Of a DNA stretch of 64,000 bases, positions 44,501-57,984 are shown piece after piece. The stretch lies in the NCBI GenBank assembly GCA_030544215.1, contig JARZZO010000014.1, forward strand, positions 17,580,234 to 17,644,233, written 5' to 3'. The translations under genes were made by a program, and so were the position numbers. Origin of the DNA: Zantedeschia hybrid cultivar (taxonomy: Eukaryota > Streptophyta > Magnoliopsida > Alismatales > Araceae). Numbering within the stretch: position 1 is the stretch's first letter; every line of letters starts with the position of its first letter. Below the pieces are notes generated by a model. The model made no database searches. It was not told where the DNA came from and saw nothing but the letters and a program-made list of their open reading frames with translations.

Positions 44501-47500
44501 TCTCTTATTTTAGTTGCCAAACCTAGAGCACACATTTGTGATAAATAGATCCAATCATAAAGTAAACTGAAAGAATCTATTGTGAACGAGAAGCAAGTGC
44601 ACAGATGAACAGGCAGAGCTATGATGCTCAACCAATACCAAGGATAGGTACCACACACTCTCCCAAGGTGACAGGCACTTGCACTATTCTGAACCACCAG
44701 CTGTGATGGAACTACAGAAAATTTCTGGGGCATATTTGTAAAGATTTAGAGAAATAGGCATTTCTTCGTTGAAGGCCCACATCACAAGTTCTAGCTATAG
44801 TCTATGCCGTTCATAGTGATTTTTCATGTACAATAAGAATCCACAAAAGAACTCTTGAGAGACAAATAAATTCTTGGTGCATCACTCCCACTTACTTCAC
44901 ATGGGGAATTTTTAGTTTTCTTAGATAGTTCTACATTTTTGTAGTTCCTTCTGAAACAAAATCAATACAAGAATGTGTAAACACAACTTTGAAGCCTGTA
45001 CTGCAAGATCTAACAGTATGGCATAGCTTACCTATTATAGAAGCAAAATCATCATGAACACTCTGTGGTTAAGCCATGCCACTGGCTAATCAAGGGAGGC
45101 TCATTCTTTGATACAGAGTGGTTACTGGTTTTACTCGGGGCGCATTATATTGGTAACCTATGCCTCCTCAACTTCAGCTAGATCTTTGTCTTCCATAACC
45201 TCTTTGAGACAGCCAAAAGTCTCATTTTGTCCTCTCCTGCCAGGAGGAGGGCAGCAGGTTCATTCCCATCATTATCAGGCTGGTCCAGAAGTGTTCTCTT
45301 TCAACAATAAAAGGGTTTGAGTTCCATTTGTATTTTATGGATTTTAAGCTTTTTTTATTAGATCAAAAATCCGAGCCTGATTTTATTAGGGGCTTCTGAA
45401 GTAATTTATTATTCTCAAACTGAGCCTGTACGTTCTCATGATTAGCGTGCCACCAGAGTCATAAAAATGGGTTAGGCATTGTGCAGATGAAGACTTATCA
45501 TCATGGACCTACTGGCATAGGAAGGAATGGCATAATGAGTATTAAATGGAGTTAAATAGGTAAGATTCCTAAAACAATATGACATCACCCACAAGAATAA
45601 TATCAATAAATTTCATGAAACAGGATGTGTGAATTTTAACATTTCAAGGTGATTTCTTTCAAGTAAATAATGCAACATAATTATTACTAAAATCAGAGTA
45701 CAGATGAGATTTCGCAACTATAGTATCAAGTAATCCACTGAAAACACTCTAAAAGTGGGAAAAAGAAGAGTAGATAAGGAAGTCTTCTCTACCAAGCTGG
45801 ACCAAATGTTAGAGTTATGTTCAACAATACCTCCAAAAACATGGTCAGCTTTCAGACATCATTATATATGAAACATCTTCATTGGGAAAGCATTTCCCTC
45901 CCCCAAATGGCTCAAAATGGCAAGTGCACCATCACATACTGCACCTATCAGCCATACTTCAATGAGCAAACACTCTGACAGCTTCAAAATACATATTCAA
46001 ATATAAGAGGCGCCCTCTTCTCCACAAATTCCTTCCAAGTCACTCTTGAAGGGGGGGCATGTCCAAAATAGATGATTCAAATACTCTCCCCTCCTCACAT
46101 AAATAGCACATGGTCATGATGCACTCCATGGAGGATGCCAACCGTCTCATATAAGTAATTCTCTACTTTAGTGATTTCACCTTTGGCTGGGTCTGAAGGT
46201 GCCACATGAGTCCAACCATGATACACACAATCTATATACTTCCAAGTAATAGGTAGATTTCACAGTGCATCTACAAGACTATTTTTCATAAAACCATGTA
46301 GTACAAAAAAAAACCTTAACATTTTAAGGGGGTGTTGGCATCCTTAACATTTCCCAGAAAATGGAGAATCACGGAAAATGTTTTCTCAGGAAGTAAGAAA
46401 TCACGGAAAGTATTTTCTAAGAGAACAAAAACACATGTTTGCAAATCTCATAGGAAAATAGGTCGGAAAAGTGAAGAGAGGGTCAAATGTGAAGAGAGAG
46501 ATACAAAAATGCAAAATAGAATCTCAAGAAACCCAAGGAAGGAGAGAAATGGGAATATCGGAAATATTACCCCAACTAACTTTTTTCTCGAGTTCACAAA
46601 ACATATGAAAGTTAATTGGGAAAATATTTCCTGGGGAAATTTTAGTGAATGCAAACACCCCCTAAGCACTTCTCGTAGATATATACTATTCAAGAAGTAT
46701 TTCCTGAAATACAGATATTCAGACTTCTCCTTTGAGTTATGATCATGTGCCTCTGCCACCACAGTGGAGAGCAGCTGGGGGGATGAGAAAATGAAGAGAG
46801 GGGGAGTTGCAGAGAGGCCTAACCCTGAAGCAAAGATCAGAACTTGTTATCGTCCCTTCTCCACGAAGTACCTTTGAGAGCATTTAATTCTTGTTGGATG
46901 CCCACCCGAGGGAAGAGATGCTGTAGTGTTCAATGACATGCCCCACAACCCCGCAGCTCCAATGGTGCCTTTTTTAATTAGTTCCAACCATACTCCAAAG
47001 TCACCTGGCCCAAGTTTCCACAGCTATTTGCAGACTAAATCAAGACTCAAGTTTCTCAAGTCTCTTCCTAACATCTCCTAGTCAATTCTACAAACTCCAG
47101 TCAATCAAACATTACTTTCAAACTGATTAGCATTTATGTTGACCTCAAGATAATGCTAGCAAATTTCTCTTCTCTCGGTTCAAAAAGTAATACTACAAAA
47201 TTTATCCTCTCATTTCACTTGCCAAACGTAAAATTCTGAACAACACCTTCCCACTTATTTTTTGTAGTAGCTCGCTATTGAAATCCTAATAGCTAGCATA
47301 CCCGCAGTGTCTAAATATTTGGGAGCAGAGGGGTAGCTAGAAGAAGCCAAAATCCCTCCACCAGCAACTGATAAAAAATGTTGAGTCCTTTGGAATTACA
47401 CATCCAGCGTGAGTATTCCCCACGAGGGAGAACCTAAAGGATCAGAAGCATGCTATCACTACTCACTAGTACAAACATGCAATCTTTTCTAGTCACACAC

Positions 47501-48000
47501 CAGTTCATGTGTGCCACTCCAACTCCAATAACATACATACAATTTTTAAACAGCATATGCGCTGTTCACATTCGAAGCATTCTTAAATGCAAAAGGACTG
47601 TCTGATTGTCCCAAACCACGCCCTTCATGTGGGACGTTTCAGCAACGGCAGATTAGAGAAACCAGAAAACACACCAGCAGCAGGTTAAAACGCTAAACAA
47701 AATCTTGGATCGTTTAGGCGACCACTGAGTCCGCCTTGAGGAATCCAGACGGGCACAAAGTTGCAATCTTTCGGTCAAAACCAGTCCAAACGTGAGCAAC
47801 CCACATGAAGGGAAGTTATGACACAAGCTCAAACACAATCCCCTTCACCGGCATGCTTGCAAAAAATTGCATAAATAAAATTACGGAGCACACAGAGAGA
47901 GAGACCTTTCGGCGGTGTCAACATTCTGGGAAACGGAGTCGAAGCAGGCGAACTGGAGGGCAGCGACGACCACCTTCCTCTCACCCGATTCTCCCCCCAT
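41529..48000 (-). CDS. CPA: N-carbamoylputrescine amidase
   Basis: It hydrolyses N-carbamoylputrescine to putrescine, CO2 and ammonia, the last step of the arginine decarboxylase/agmatine route of polyamine synthesis. It belongs to the nitrilase superfamily and was formerly called NLP1. Nine exons (minus strand): 48000-47906, 44041-43993, 43369-43278, 43191-43040, 42950-42904, 42811-42778, 42177-42011, 41910-41814, 41698-41529. They give 903 bases and 300 residues, the family length. The catalytic triad is complete: E49 in IQELFEGYYF, K122 in LYRKSHIPDGPG, C159 in IAICWDQWFPEAA. The start MGGESGERKVVVAALQFAC matches the beginning of the nitrilase fold, with no earlier in-frame ATG nearby. Intron 1 (3.86 kb) contains a PIF MITE. 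Intron 4 has a GC donor (CCAG/gcaagc). No targeting signal, so probably cytosolic. Confidence 0.96.
42951..43039 (-). other. GC-AG intron (CPA intron 4)
   Basis: The donor on the minus strand reads CCAG/gcaagc and the acceptor ttttcag/GGTACC. Only this pairing yields the conserved PDGPGYQEKFYF across the junction. GC donors make up a minor percentage of plant introns and usually have a strong AG/GCAAG context, as here. Confidence 0.85.
46325..46665. mobile_element. PIF/Harbinger-like MITE with TAA TSD, inside CPA intron 1
   Basis: The element 46328-46662 (335 bp) starts GGGGGTGTTGGCATCC and ends GAATGCAAACACCCCC. TAA flanks both sides (46325-46327 and 46663-46665). The interior repeats 'atcacggaaa(at/gt)' and 'ttttct(c/a)a' and is non-coding. 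Its TIR resembles that of the Pack element at 38647. Confidence 0.85.
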
Positions 48001-48396
48001 CGCTGCTCGATACGAATACGATGGAGTTGGATCGATCGGGGGCCGGGGGCAAGCGCCGCGCCGGTGGGTTGCAGGGGCCCTCCGGCGCTGTGGATGGGTG
48101 TGTGTGAGAGAGGAGATGCCGAGTAAAAACCGACTTCAGTAACACCGAAGTCGAAGAGGCCACAACACCAGTCAACTTCAAAATGGCACATGGATACCTA
48201 GATTCCTTTCATAGATCTTTTTCAAGTTAGCGCTTTCAAATCTAAATAAATATTTTGACACATTAATTTGTTAATACTAACACTTATTGTTTTAAGATTT
48301 AAAATATTAATGTGTATGAGACAAGGAGGGCGAGGGATGTAGTTACAATGCCATTCTAAATATGTTTTTCGAATGAAAGAAAAGTTAAAAAATAAT
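48001..48396. other. 5' flank of CPA
   Basis: Promoter and 5' UTR region of the minus-strand CPA gene, GC-rich up to about 48110. No clear TATA box could be fixed. Confidence 0.4.
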
Positions 48397-48619
48397 GGGA
48401 GAAATTCACGCTAACCACTCTTATATGTTAAATTTTAAAAATATCATACTTATTTATATATTATCCTACATGAAACCTTAATATGTATAATATTTTAAAT
48501 TTGCTGTTTTGATAATATATTTGATATGTATAAATATTTCATATCAGTAGTTTAATATGAAAATAAACATGACATTTTGAAATTTAATATACAAGAGTGG
48601 TTAATATGAAATTATTCCC
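48397..48619. mobile_element. MITE with ~50-bp terminal inverted repeats
   Basis: It begins GGGAGAAATTCACGCTAACC and ends ATATGAAATTATTCCC. The reverse complement of the last 50 bases matches the first 50, with 'ttaaccactctt' inside both. The flanks AAAAATAAT and AAAAAATAT (7/9) may be a 9-bp duplication, suggesting a Mutator-like origin. A related arm occurs near 20020-20090. Confidence 0.72.
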
Positions 48620-49151
48620 AAAAAATATATCGTTGCTATTTTTGAGAAATATTCCCGTTACTGTATTTAATTTTATAAAAATTGCAATAAGAATGTCTTT
48701 TGTTTTTTTTTTATGGCATACCCAACTGTAAACAATTTCCAGATATGCCTGACCTTGTGACTAAGTTCATATTTGTTTTTCCAATTACCCATAACAGCAT
48801 GTCTAAATATGTAATCCATATCCAACAAATTTCAGAAAACTAAACTTGGCGTTGTTGTCGCCAAATCAGTCACAAAAAGAGAGAATTGGTACACTTTTTG
48901 CATATGATAAGACAAAAGTTTATTTATATATTAACTTGAGAATCGCCTAAAAGGAATTCCAAATGACCATGTTTACCAGTTTTCCTTTCATACAGGATAA
49001 TGGTAGCATTTTCACATAATGCAGCATACGTGCAACACTTTTATCCAGGTAAATTAATTCAGTTTTAACCCTGTGCCTCATATTATTCTAGGTTGTGCAA
49101 GCTTGCACATTCTCTCTTTTTATGAAGAACAATTTCCGTTGGATCAATAAT
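48620..49151. other. Intergenic AT-rich spacer
   Basis: No gene or defined repeat seen. Confidence 0.35.
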
Positions 49152-49878
49152 TTACATCTTGTTTGGTTAGAGTATCAAATTTGATATAGTATCAATTTTG
49201 ATAATGATATTTTTATGATATAGAATATTAATATTAAAATTGATATGATACAATATTTAGGTGTTTCGTTGAAGTTGTAACAATATAAAAAACGGTACAA
49301 AAGGTTGATTGGAAGATTCTTATTATCAATTTTAATTCACTATAATAATTATGTGGTCATTTGGTGTGCCGTTAAATATTATAAATTATTATAAATTATT
49401 TTAAAATAATATTACCTTCTACTTGATGTGCTATAAAATATCTTGCAATGTTTTTAATACCTTGTGGCACGCATTTTACGTAATTTTAGTCATTATAATA
49501 TTATTTTTTCAAAATAATAAATTAAAATTATAGGTTCGAAATGTCACATCTTTTTATCTTATTCTTGGTCAAAAACTGTCAAAAATCAAATTAAGAATTT
49601 TTGCACTAGTAATTTTAATAAATATTTTTATTCAATAATTTTAAATTAACTATTTTTAAAAAAAATACGTTGTGACGCTGTCCTCAACCTCCTGTGATGA
49701 AAATATTTTCAAAACAAACTTAGATGCCTAAACACAAATTTTAACAGGTGGGTGCCGTAGACCTGAAACTTTTGGTGGTTCAAGTTTGAAAACCCGAAAG
49801 AAGCCTTGCAATTTTATTTGACTACATGAGAAGGGAGTGGGAGCTGGCGAAGCCTTGCCATTCCGATACGGCTCCGCC

Positions 49879-50010
49879 ATGGTGAGAGAACACCAGGTCG
49901 AGTCCTTCTACGCCCACCGCCACAACGCCGCGGCCGCCGCCAATTCCTCCCCTCTCCTCATCTTCCCCTCCTCCGACGCCGACTCCCTCTCCACCCTCAA
50001 GATCGTAGTG
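49879..50010 (+). pseudogene. CDC45: Captured CDC45 first-exon fragment
   Basis: The frame from ATG 49879 reads MVREHQVESFYAHRHNAAAA, then NSSPLLIFPSSDADSLSTLKI. This is the N-terminus of CDC45, the replication-fork factor that joins MCM2-7 and GINS in the CMG helicase; SSPLLIFPS.SDxDSL..LK is the family's diagnostic opening, belonging to its DHH-like fold. After about 43 codons the similarity ends in intron-like sequence with a 68-bp-spaced repeat ('aagtagttta.tttcttggg' at about 50023 and 50091). The rest of CDC45 (over 500 residues) is absent. A complete CDC45 gene is expected elsewhere in the genome. Confidence 0.82.
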
Positions 50011-50179
50011 TCTTGTTGCGGACCAAGTAGTTTAATTTCTTGGGTTTTTGGATCGATTTGGGAGCATCGCATCTTATCTGGAGATCAACCCAAGTAGTTT
50101 AGTTTCTTGGGTTCCAGGATTGATCTGGACCGGGGGCTCTCGTCATTCTATTTTTCCCATTTTTATCTTTCTCCTCTGT

Positions 50180-50570
50180 GCAACAGCTGCTGCAGCCGTG
50201 GGGAGGGCCCAGGGATGGAGGTGCAGGAGAGGCGCCGGAGGACCACTCTCTCCGACCAACTGTCCGCTGCCGCCGTGCGCCCTCTTCCTCCTCCAAGTTC
50301 ACAACGTCCCCTTCCTCCCCCAACCTGGGCGACCTCCTCAAGGCCCGCCAAGAGGAAGACCTCCAGCGGCCGCCGCAGGTGTGCAGCTACCGCAGTGCCA
50401 GCGTCTCGCTCGGCACCTTCCTCGCATGTGAGAAGGGCGACCTCTCCACACCATGGAGCAGAGGGACCATGGAGGAGATTGCGATGGCCATGGTGAAGGA
50501 GATGGAGAAGTTGGGGGAGAGGAAGAGAGGTGGAGGCTGGGACTTCGAGATCGTGCCCTCTCTAACACAT
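50180..50570 (+). pseudogene. Second captured fragment in the Pack element, gene not recognised
   Basis: After a possible splice acceptor (ctctgtgcaacag, near 50185), GC-rich sequence reads MEVQERRRRTTLSDQLSAA in one frame and SPNLGDLLKARQEEDLQ, CSYRSASVSLGTFLACEKGD in another, so the coding sense shifts frame at least once. An ATG (50215) follows the acceptor-like site. The codon-like composition suggests a captured first exon of a host gene. I do not recognise the family. Confidence 0.5.
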
Positions 50571-50739
50571 TTAATACAGGCTCTTAGTTATATTAAATCT
50601 GATAGGATTGGGAGTTTTATTGTGAACAAATTTTAAACTTGATAGAGGTTAACCAAACGCTAAAAATTGTTGCTATTAATATCAATATTAAAAGTAATAT
50701 TGATATAGGTCCCTGATATGGAAACCAAACAGGGCGTTA

Positions 50740-51572
50740 GGTCCAAACTACCGAATGACAAATCAAAGTGCTATTTTTCCAAGCGTTCTTCAAATAGCTT
50801 GATAGCATGATTCTACCATTTGATTCTCTTATTACATTATAAGAGGACTACAAATACTTCACTTTTTGAGTTCCATCTCCTCTACAAACTAAGTTATAAA
50901 AACTAGCAAACCAAAATATTCACACAAACCGAAAAAGAAGAGCTTCTAGAAAAATGAATCAATCAACATGTCGCCAAACGTTCGTCAAATCTTTCGAGTT
51001 TCTGCAAACGGATTCAACAAGTTAAATTTTCACAATTCGCAACTTGTGATTACTTAACTAGACACTACACATACTTGGTCACATTAAGATGCACATGCGA
51101 AAGCTAACACGAACGACACCGCCAGTTGTTTCAAGCTTGCTAAGACCCTTCGTGCAAGCAGACCGGAGAGGAATTTTTCATACCACCCTTCGTGCAACAC
51201 ACTCTCGAGTTTTCCTTCTAGCATGTCTGCACTAACCTATCATCAACTAACCAATCTTTTACACCGTACATTTTTTCCCGAAGAAATCATAGACATGATA
51301 AATAATTTGAAACTAAAGTCACAATAAATCCATAATAATACAGAACGTACAGATAAAATCTTCACACCGTACAGCTTAAACTTTTAAAAATATTCAGTGA
51401 CAGGGAAAGCTTTTATTTCCCAATTTTCTTTTTTTTTTTCTTCAAATGTTTGAAGAACAATGACGACCGATCAATGTGCAGGTGGGATGGAACGTCACAC
51501 ATCATTCCGCCTGCCTTCAGAATAAGTGTTATTAAATGTAAGCATATTTCAAATAAAGGTGGTTCAGATGAA
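50740..51572. other. Spacer and 3' flank of AMMECR1
   Basis: No gene. The last few hundred bases are the presumed 3' UTR of the minus-strand AMMECR1 gene. Confidence 0.35.
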
Positions 51573-54500
51573 TCAGTGACCGGGCTTCACCCCATTAATG
51601 GCTGGTGTAGACCCCCTCATCCTTCTCACATAGGAGACATAGTCACTGTAGTGCATAGTGTAGAGTGTGCTCTGATAGCGAGTCACTCGAACTCGCTTGC
51701 GAAGAGGCTCGGTAATGAAGCCGTTGTAACCTGCTTTGCGCATCAGTGAGTCGACAGTTTCCACTTTTGTCCAACCTGAAGAGAACGGGAAGCCATTAGT
51801 ATCGTAAAGAGCATAAGGGCTCCTCTGTAGCCAAACTACGAGTCCAGGATGGCCTAGAGTTTTAGTAGTTCCATATCAATGTGAAATTCAAGGTGGAGGC
51901 CTAGCACAGAAATAGATGATAAAGTTTATTTTATTGCCGTGGAAATACACTGAACAACGGTGAGTTGGACTGAGCAGAACATCCTCAGATAACAATTACA
52001 ACTGAATTGAGGAACAGAAACCATAGTTTCTTCAAGTTAAAGTTGAGTCCTACAAATCAGTGGCAGTGCATGCAAAAGAAACCAGTGACGGTGGGTTAAT
52101 AAATGGATAATTGAAAATGGTTTCACAAATGAATGAAAATATTGAGTATACCTTCATGGGCAGCCACTTCAGGTAAGTATGTTGCACTACGCCTTGTATT
52201 GTAATCAGGGTCAGTAAATTCAATGATCAAACCATGCTTTCCAACCTACAATAGACAACCCACTTTAATTGGATGGAGATATCATACTAGAGTGCCAGAA
52301 AGAAAAGGAAAGACAGACAATGCTTTGGAAATAACTCCACTAGCTCCTCAAGTTGAATCAGCACATCCAGATCTAGCTTCAATTTTCAAAAGCGGGCATA
52401 AAAATGGTGTTTTTTGCTTTGGAACCAAATGCATACAAAGAAGAAAACTGTGTACCTCCCAATCAAGGTAGTGGAGGGAAGTTTCATAATCAGTTAGAAT
52501 GGAAACTGTACATTCCAAGTATGGCAATTCTTTAGCTTGTATAGGAGGAAAACGCCGATCCCTCAGTGCACTGCAAGATGATACAAAAAGCACATCAGGT
52601 CAAATTTCAAGGGAGACTACAGGAGACAGGATTTCAACTGAAACAGGCAGAGGCTTGATCAAGCATTCTATAAGGAAATAAGAGAGGCGTGCCGGCATAT
52701 GCGTACCCAAAAGCAGAGACAGATGCACAAACAAAGAGAGATGCTAACCACGGTCAATACAAAAATAGGGAAGCAAGTCCCTGCAATAAAGAGGCCAGAA
52801 AGGGCACTCTTTTACCATTCCACACATGTAGAAAAAAGTGATAGTCTGTTTGTCTAGACATAGATACGAGATGAACTAAACAAAACATACAAGAACCAGA
52901 CAGGCAACGTGAAGAAAAAGCAAGCAATTCAAGGACAAGAAAAAGTCTTTTGAAGGTACAGAAAGACAAGCGACGTCCTTCCGAGAAATCCTGACATGAG
53001 ACGTAAAAATAAATCTTCATATTGGAGGGAAAATTCATCATAAACTCATGCAGGCCAATCCTTACCAGGCACTCATGGGTGACAGCAGATCTATATTAAA
53101 GAGAATTGACTGACCATGTTATGGAGCTGATAATAGATCCTAGAGACTACCCTTCGCAAATAAATTCCTTACCAGATCAGCTGTGCACTTATTATTGGGC
53201 ATTTATAAATGACCTTGTAAGTACAAAACCACCAACCACTTTCTACAAAAGAGGGTACAAAACGACCTAATGTTGTCGCAGATGAATAGGCACCAGTAAT
53301 GCCAGGCTCTAACTCTTCCCTAATAATATTGCCACTGCTGATTCTTTTTCTGTGCCAATGGTGCTACCCGTGGTGATGCTTGCTGTAATCACAGTGGCCT
53401 TTCCTGCTCTTGCCGTAGCTGCTTCCGACCACACTCTCACCATTGCCACTCTTGGTCAACCACTGCACCCCAACCCTCCTCTGTCAAGCAGTGCTCGAGC
53501 CAGAATCTTTTGTAGACGCACAAACCTAGCCATTTAGGTTAATTAATATAACAACTTCTACCAGAGTCGGAAGAAATATAGTAAAGACTTTTTCAGGGAC
53601 CCCTTTCCTTAATGTGATATGAATTCTTAAAAGCTTCAAGGACAAAATTGAATATTCAAATTTTCCTCAGTGAGGAGGTTTGAATTGTGTAAAAGCTGCA
53701 GAAAAGTGACTACCCTATCCCTTGCTCTGCCCATGCAGCCAAGTGAGACATATCACTACCTTTTTCCGCCCCCAACTAATATCCTCTCTCTAGGGAGATT
53801 TATCCGTTGTTTGTTCCGGCACGCAGGATCCACACCCTAATTTGGTTTTGGACCTTGAAATGGACAATCCTGCTTCTGAGAACAGATAGTGTCAATAATT
53901 TTGACATTGGGTTACCTTGTTGAGTATCTGACATTGGACAGAACCTTGATAAGAAACAAGAATACAAAGAAGAAATTTTACCACGAATGGCACCATAAGA
54001 TGAGGCTGACAATGAGAGTGGTGGCAGGAATAAGTAGATCGAAACAGATATCACTAACTTACAGCTGAAAATAGGCGTGGAAATGTGAGGACAAGTTGTT
54101 TCTAAACAATAATTTCACTGGTCAAAGTAACCAATCTATGCTTATGGAAATTACTATAGAGTATAAACAAATGACATGAACCATTTTACCCTACTTTACA
54201 TGTACTGTAGAATATAATTCAACTACATTTCAGAGTGCTCTTTATTGCATCAGGCAAACTGTAGCATTATAATCATTTACTTAAGTCTATATGGTTTTGG
54301 ATCCTGTACACAGAGACAAGTACAACAGGCAATGATTTCAAAATGGATTGCATGTTGGGTGGTCATATGTTCAGGAAAATACAAAACGCAAAAGCAGAAG
54401 TATTTTGAAAGTGGAGATAACAAAAATGCTAATAGAATTAGCCATACAAGGGAGGGCATTGCATGAAAGAAGGAAGATTTTTTTAAAAAAAAAAAAAAGG

Positions 54501-57500
54501 AAAAAATGCATATTGCACTTTGCACCAAATGAAGTAAAAACTAATCATAATTAACTTCTAGGACCAGCATGTATACTTAAACCTATTTTAAAGGACAAAC
54601 ACTCAAATTTATTAACATTGTGACAGCTTTCCAGAGCAGGTAACAAGGGGAAAACATAGATCCCATGCATTTTCTATCTTAGGAAAGAAAATAGAAGCAG
54701 GATACTAGGAAAGTCGGAAGGCAGGGGGGTCACCCAAGGACAGGAGTGTGCAATTGTACCAATCAAAAGAAGAAAACAACTGACAATTTGCTATGGGGTT
54801 TAGAAAAGATGCATTGATTAATTAATGCAAAAAACCTTCTGCACCTGAGTTCTATATGAAAATCAAACCACTTTTGCAATAGAAACCAGGAGTATGAATG
54901 CTAGGCATTCTCCAAAGCCTTCAGATTACCTTCACTAGCACACGAGTTTTTACACTAGAAATCTAAAGTGAGAAGCCTTTCTATTTCATCTATTCGACAT
55001 GAGTGCCACCCAAGATATCATGAACAGTAAATGATTGTTAATCAATGAGCAAGTGCCAGGGAAATTAATGGCACCCTGTATGTGTAACTAAAGAGAGTAA
55101 GAATCTTGATGTGTCAACCCCAATGGTTCATGGGGAACCTTGCTGCATGCAGAAGGAAACACTTGGAGGACATTTGGTGAGCCAGATTATGGGGGGCATG
55201 TGGAAGTAAATTTTCCCTACTGATGGTATTCCTCGAATTTGGGTTTTTACAAACTTGTCAATATTTTATTGGATCAGTCGTTCAATGCGATGGATGTCTT
55301 TCATGCTTTTTTAAGCTCAGAGGACTGATGTATCTCACTAAGGATATTTTAATATGACAACAACAAGTCAGCTGGCTATGTGGATGTATTTGATTCCCAA
55401 GTTATGCCCACATCTCATTCCCACCCAAAAAAAATTCTATCCAGACCCTCCAATGGAGGGAAACAAGGACTCTTCATGGAAGGCAGAACACGATTTCCCT
55501 GTGTTAGCACTGAGGCTGATCAGGAAAAGGCTAATGAAACTGCTGATTTTCCATTTTCTTCACCCGCAAGTCTTGAAAATGTGGCTCAAGCCCCTGTGAC
55601 ATAAGCCATATGAATATCATTGCTAAATTTGTATTTTCAAATAGTTGAAATTTGTGCCTGTTTGAAATGTTCACATGCAATCTCAGAATCTTTAGCTCTA
55701 TATGTTAACCATTCATCATCATGGCATAGAGAATGATCCCTTGTAAACATAATACTCGCTTTCCTTCTCCTTTTCTTACACTCAATCACCCCTTCACATT
55801 ATTTTTTGTTCTTTATAAACTATAATAACTCACTTTGTCAATGGTACTAGTTCTTGAAAGGACCTGCTGTCCTTAAGGCAGTTGATATGGGGGTAAAAGG
55901 TTTAGGGACATCCAGATCTTGAACCTGGATGGTGTTCTTCTTTATTTCTGTGAGCCCTGCCACTTTGGCAGGGACCTCAAAAAAAAGTTCTCGAAAGGGT
56001 AAAAAAGTCAACAGCCTTTGAAGGTTCCTAGAGGATCTTTGTCATAACAATCAACAGCTTTTGGAGGTTCCTAGAGGATCTTTGTCATAACAATCAACAA
56101 ACTTTTGGAGGTTCCTAGGGGAACTTTGTCATAGCAATCAACCAATTTTGCTGGCCAAGAAGATACAAGAGAAAGCACATATAAAAAGAAGCAAAATTTT
56201 GTATGTAGGGGAAAATAAATGAACACAACCTAACATTTGATATTCTTGCATCGGCACTAAACAGCTAAAAAGTAGTTCCCAAGGCCCCAACCAGAAAATT
56301 AAGGTAAATAAACAAAGTCCATAGCAAGCTGGAAAGTTGCACAAAAAATAGGTTTTCAATGTGGTCACCAGTTAGATTATTTATCTCACTACAATCAGAG
56401 GCATGGTTGCAAAGAATCCAAGATTTAGAAAATCTCATCATGTCATCAATCACAAATAAGAGACAACAAACATTCATCCTTACCCATAAGCTTCCACGAC
56501 AAGATATTACATAATAGGGTTTTTTTTTTTGACATGCTGTGTACCCAGGGAAATGTACAATTTTGTATTATTTACCTAGTTTTCACTTTCTCCTCGTTTA
56601 CGATTTGTTTTGGGACCTTCATCATGAATCATAGCATGTGACCAACATATAAATGTAACCATGTCATAGTACATTAATGCTTTCAGGGACAAACTCATAA
56701 GATTTACCTGGTTAAAGCATAGTCCCTGAACCCATTGATCAAGGCACGAGCTTCCAAAGTACCAATGCATCCACGCAAGCGAGGCTCACCACCATTGTTT
56801 GACTTCTTCCAAGTAACAAACAATGGGCTGCAATCAAATGTACATGTGATATGAGGGGCATAGAATAACTCACTGAATCCAGGATGCACCACAAAAAATC
56901 TTGACAAGTTTATTTACAGGTACTTCTTATGTTTCTCTTTTCTTCTCATTGAAGTGCATATGTACTTGAAGAGTTGCATTGCTGCAGGTAAATTTTTCAT
57001 GCATAAAGCATATGAAGTCGTCCTAAGTAGTGGAAGCGTACACGACAATATTGAAAAAACTACTCAGTTTGATGCAGTTAAAATATTAGGAAAAAAGAAT
57101 CTTGGAACTGGGCATAACCCCTTGAGGACATGATTGATGACAACCTTATATTAGTTTTCAACTTTCGGAGTCATGATTGGAGAACCATAAGGCATCATGC
57201 TTTATAGTACTAATCATGTTGGAAAAGATTGTAGAAAAAGGAACAATAACCAAAAAACCACAGATGGGAGTGCACGAGCATGAAAGAATGTCAGAAAGGG
57301 GAGATTAGCAAGGTGCAACTATAGTGTAGGGAAATCAGACCCCACCTCATGCCAGGATAGTTAAAACTCAACACTGTAGCCCTGCCTCGACTTTTGATCA
57401 AGTCTTAGCTTCCAGCGGCTGAGGATGCCCGTGTTCCACTAAGGCAATTCAAACAGACCAAATAAAACGAGAGATGCCTGGAAACCCATAAGTAACTGAG

Positions 57501-57940
57501 GGGAAGGAGACAGTGCATGGAGTATTAGCACTTCCAAGAGCATCATACAAAGGGTTCCAGAAAACATGCTTCCAAGAGAATCAGAAGATGGGCCTCGCAA
57601 CCGAAAGAAGCACAGCGGATCAGGACCAAAACCATAATATTCTACAAAGTACTATAAAATAGGCTATGAAGGAAACTTCGAACCATCTGGAGTTTGAAAT
57701 CATGAAAGCAAGCAAGTGGTGTATACAAGGAAAGAAGTGGTCTTAATATGAAAAATATCGAAACAAGTGAAAATTTTGAAGAATGACGGCAACCAAAAGT
57801 ACAAAAATCGGTAATGTTTGACGGCTGACCAGCTCCCAGCACGCCCCATTCCAACCAACCTCACCAAAATCCAGCAGAAAACAGAACAAACAATCCGGAA
57901 GTCCCACTGGCAGGAGAAGAGTCCCAAGGATGAAACCAAT

Positions 57941-57984
<44 letters not shown>

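Larger units (their letters stand above)
49152..50739. mobile_element. Pack-type PIF/Harbinger element carrying CDC45 exon 1 and another fragment
   Basis: The element 49155-50736 (1,582 bp) starts CATCTTGTTTGGTTAGAGTATC; the reverse complement of its end starts CGCCCTGTTTGGTTTCCATATC. TTA flanks both sides (49152-49154 and 50737-50739). About 600 bp of A/T-rich subterminal DNA on the left, and a shorter stretch on the right, enclose a GC-rich core (49830-50570) with at least two host-gene fragments. No transposase is encoded. Confidence 0.8.
52571..56707 (-). other. AMMECR1 intron 2 (4.1 kb)
   Basis: The boundaries on the minus strand are ACCAG/gtaaatc and cttgcag/TGCACTG. Apart from the SINE at 55862-55986 and the tandem repeat at 56008-56141, no gene is evident inside. 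The frame at 53352-53537 with a hydrophobic start is on the opposite strand and matches nothing known. Confidence 0.85.

Noticed and set aside
53352..53537. Small + strand protein with a signal-peptide-like start
   Set aside because: It lies inside AMMECR1 intron 2, has no recognisable mature domain, and the hydrophobic start can be chance in Ala/Val-rich sequence.
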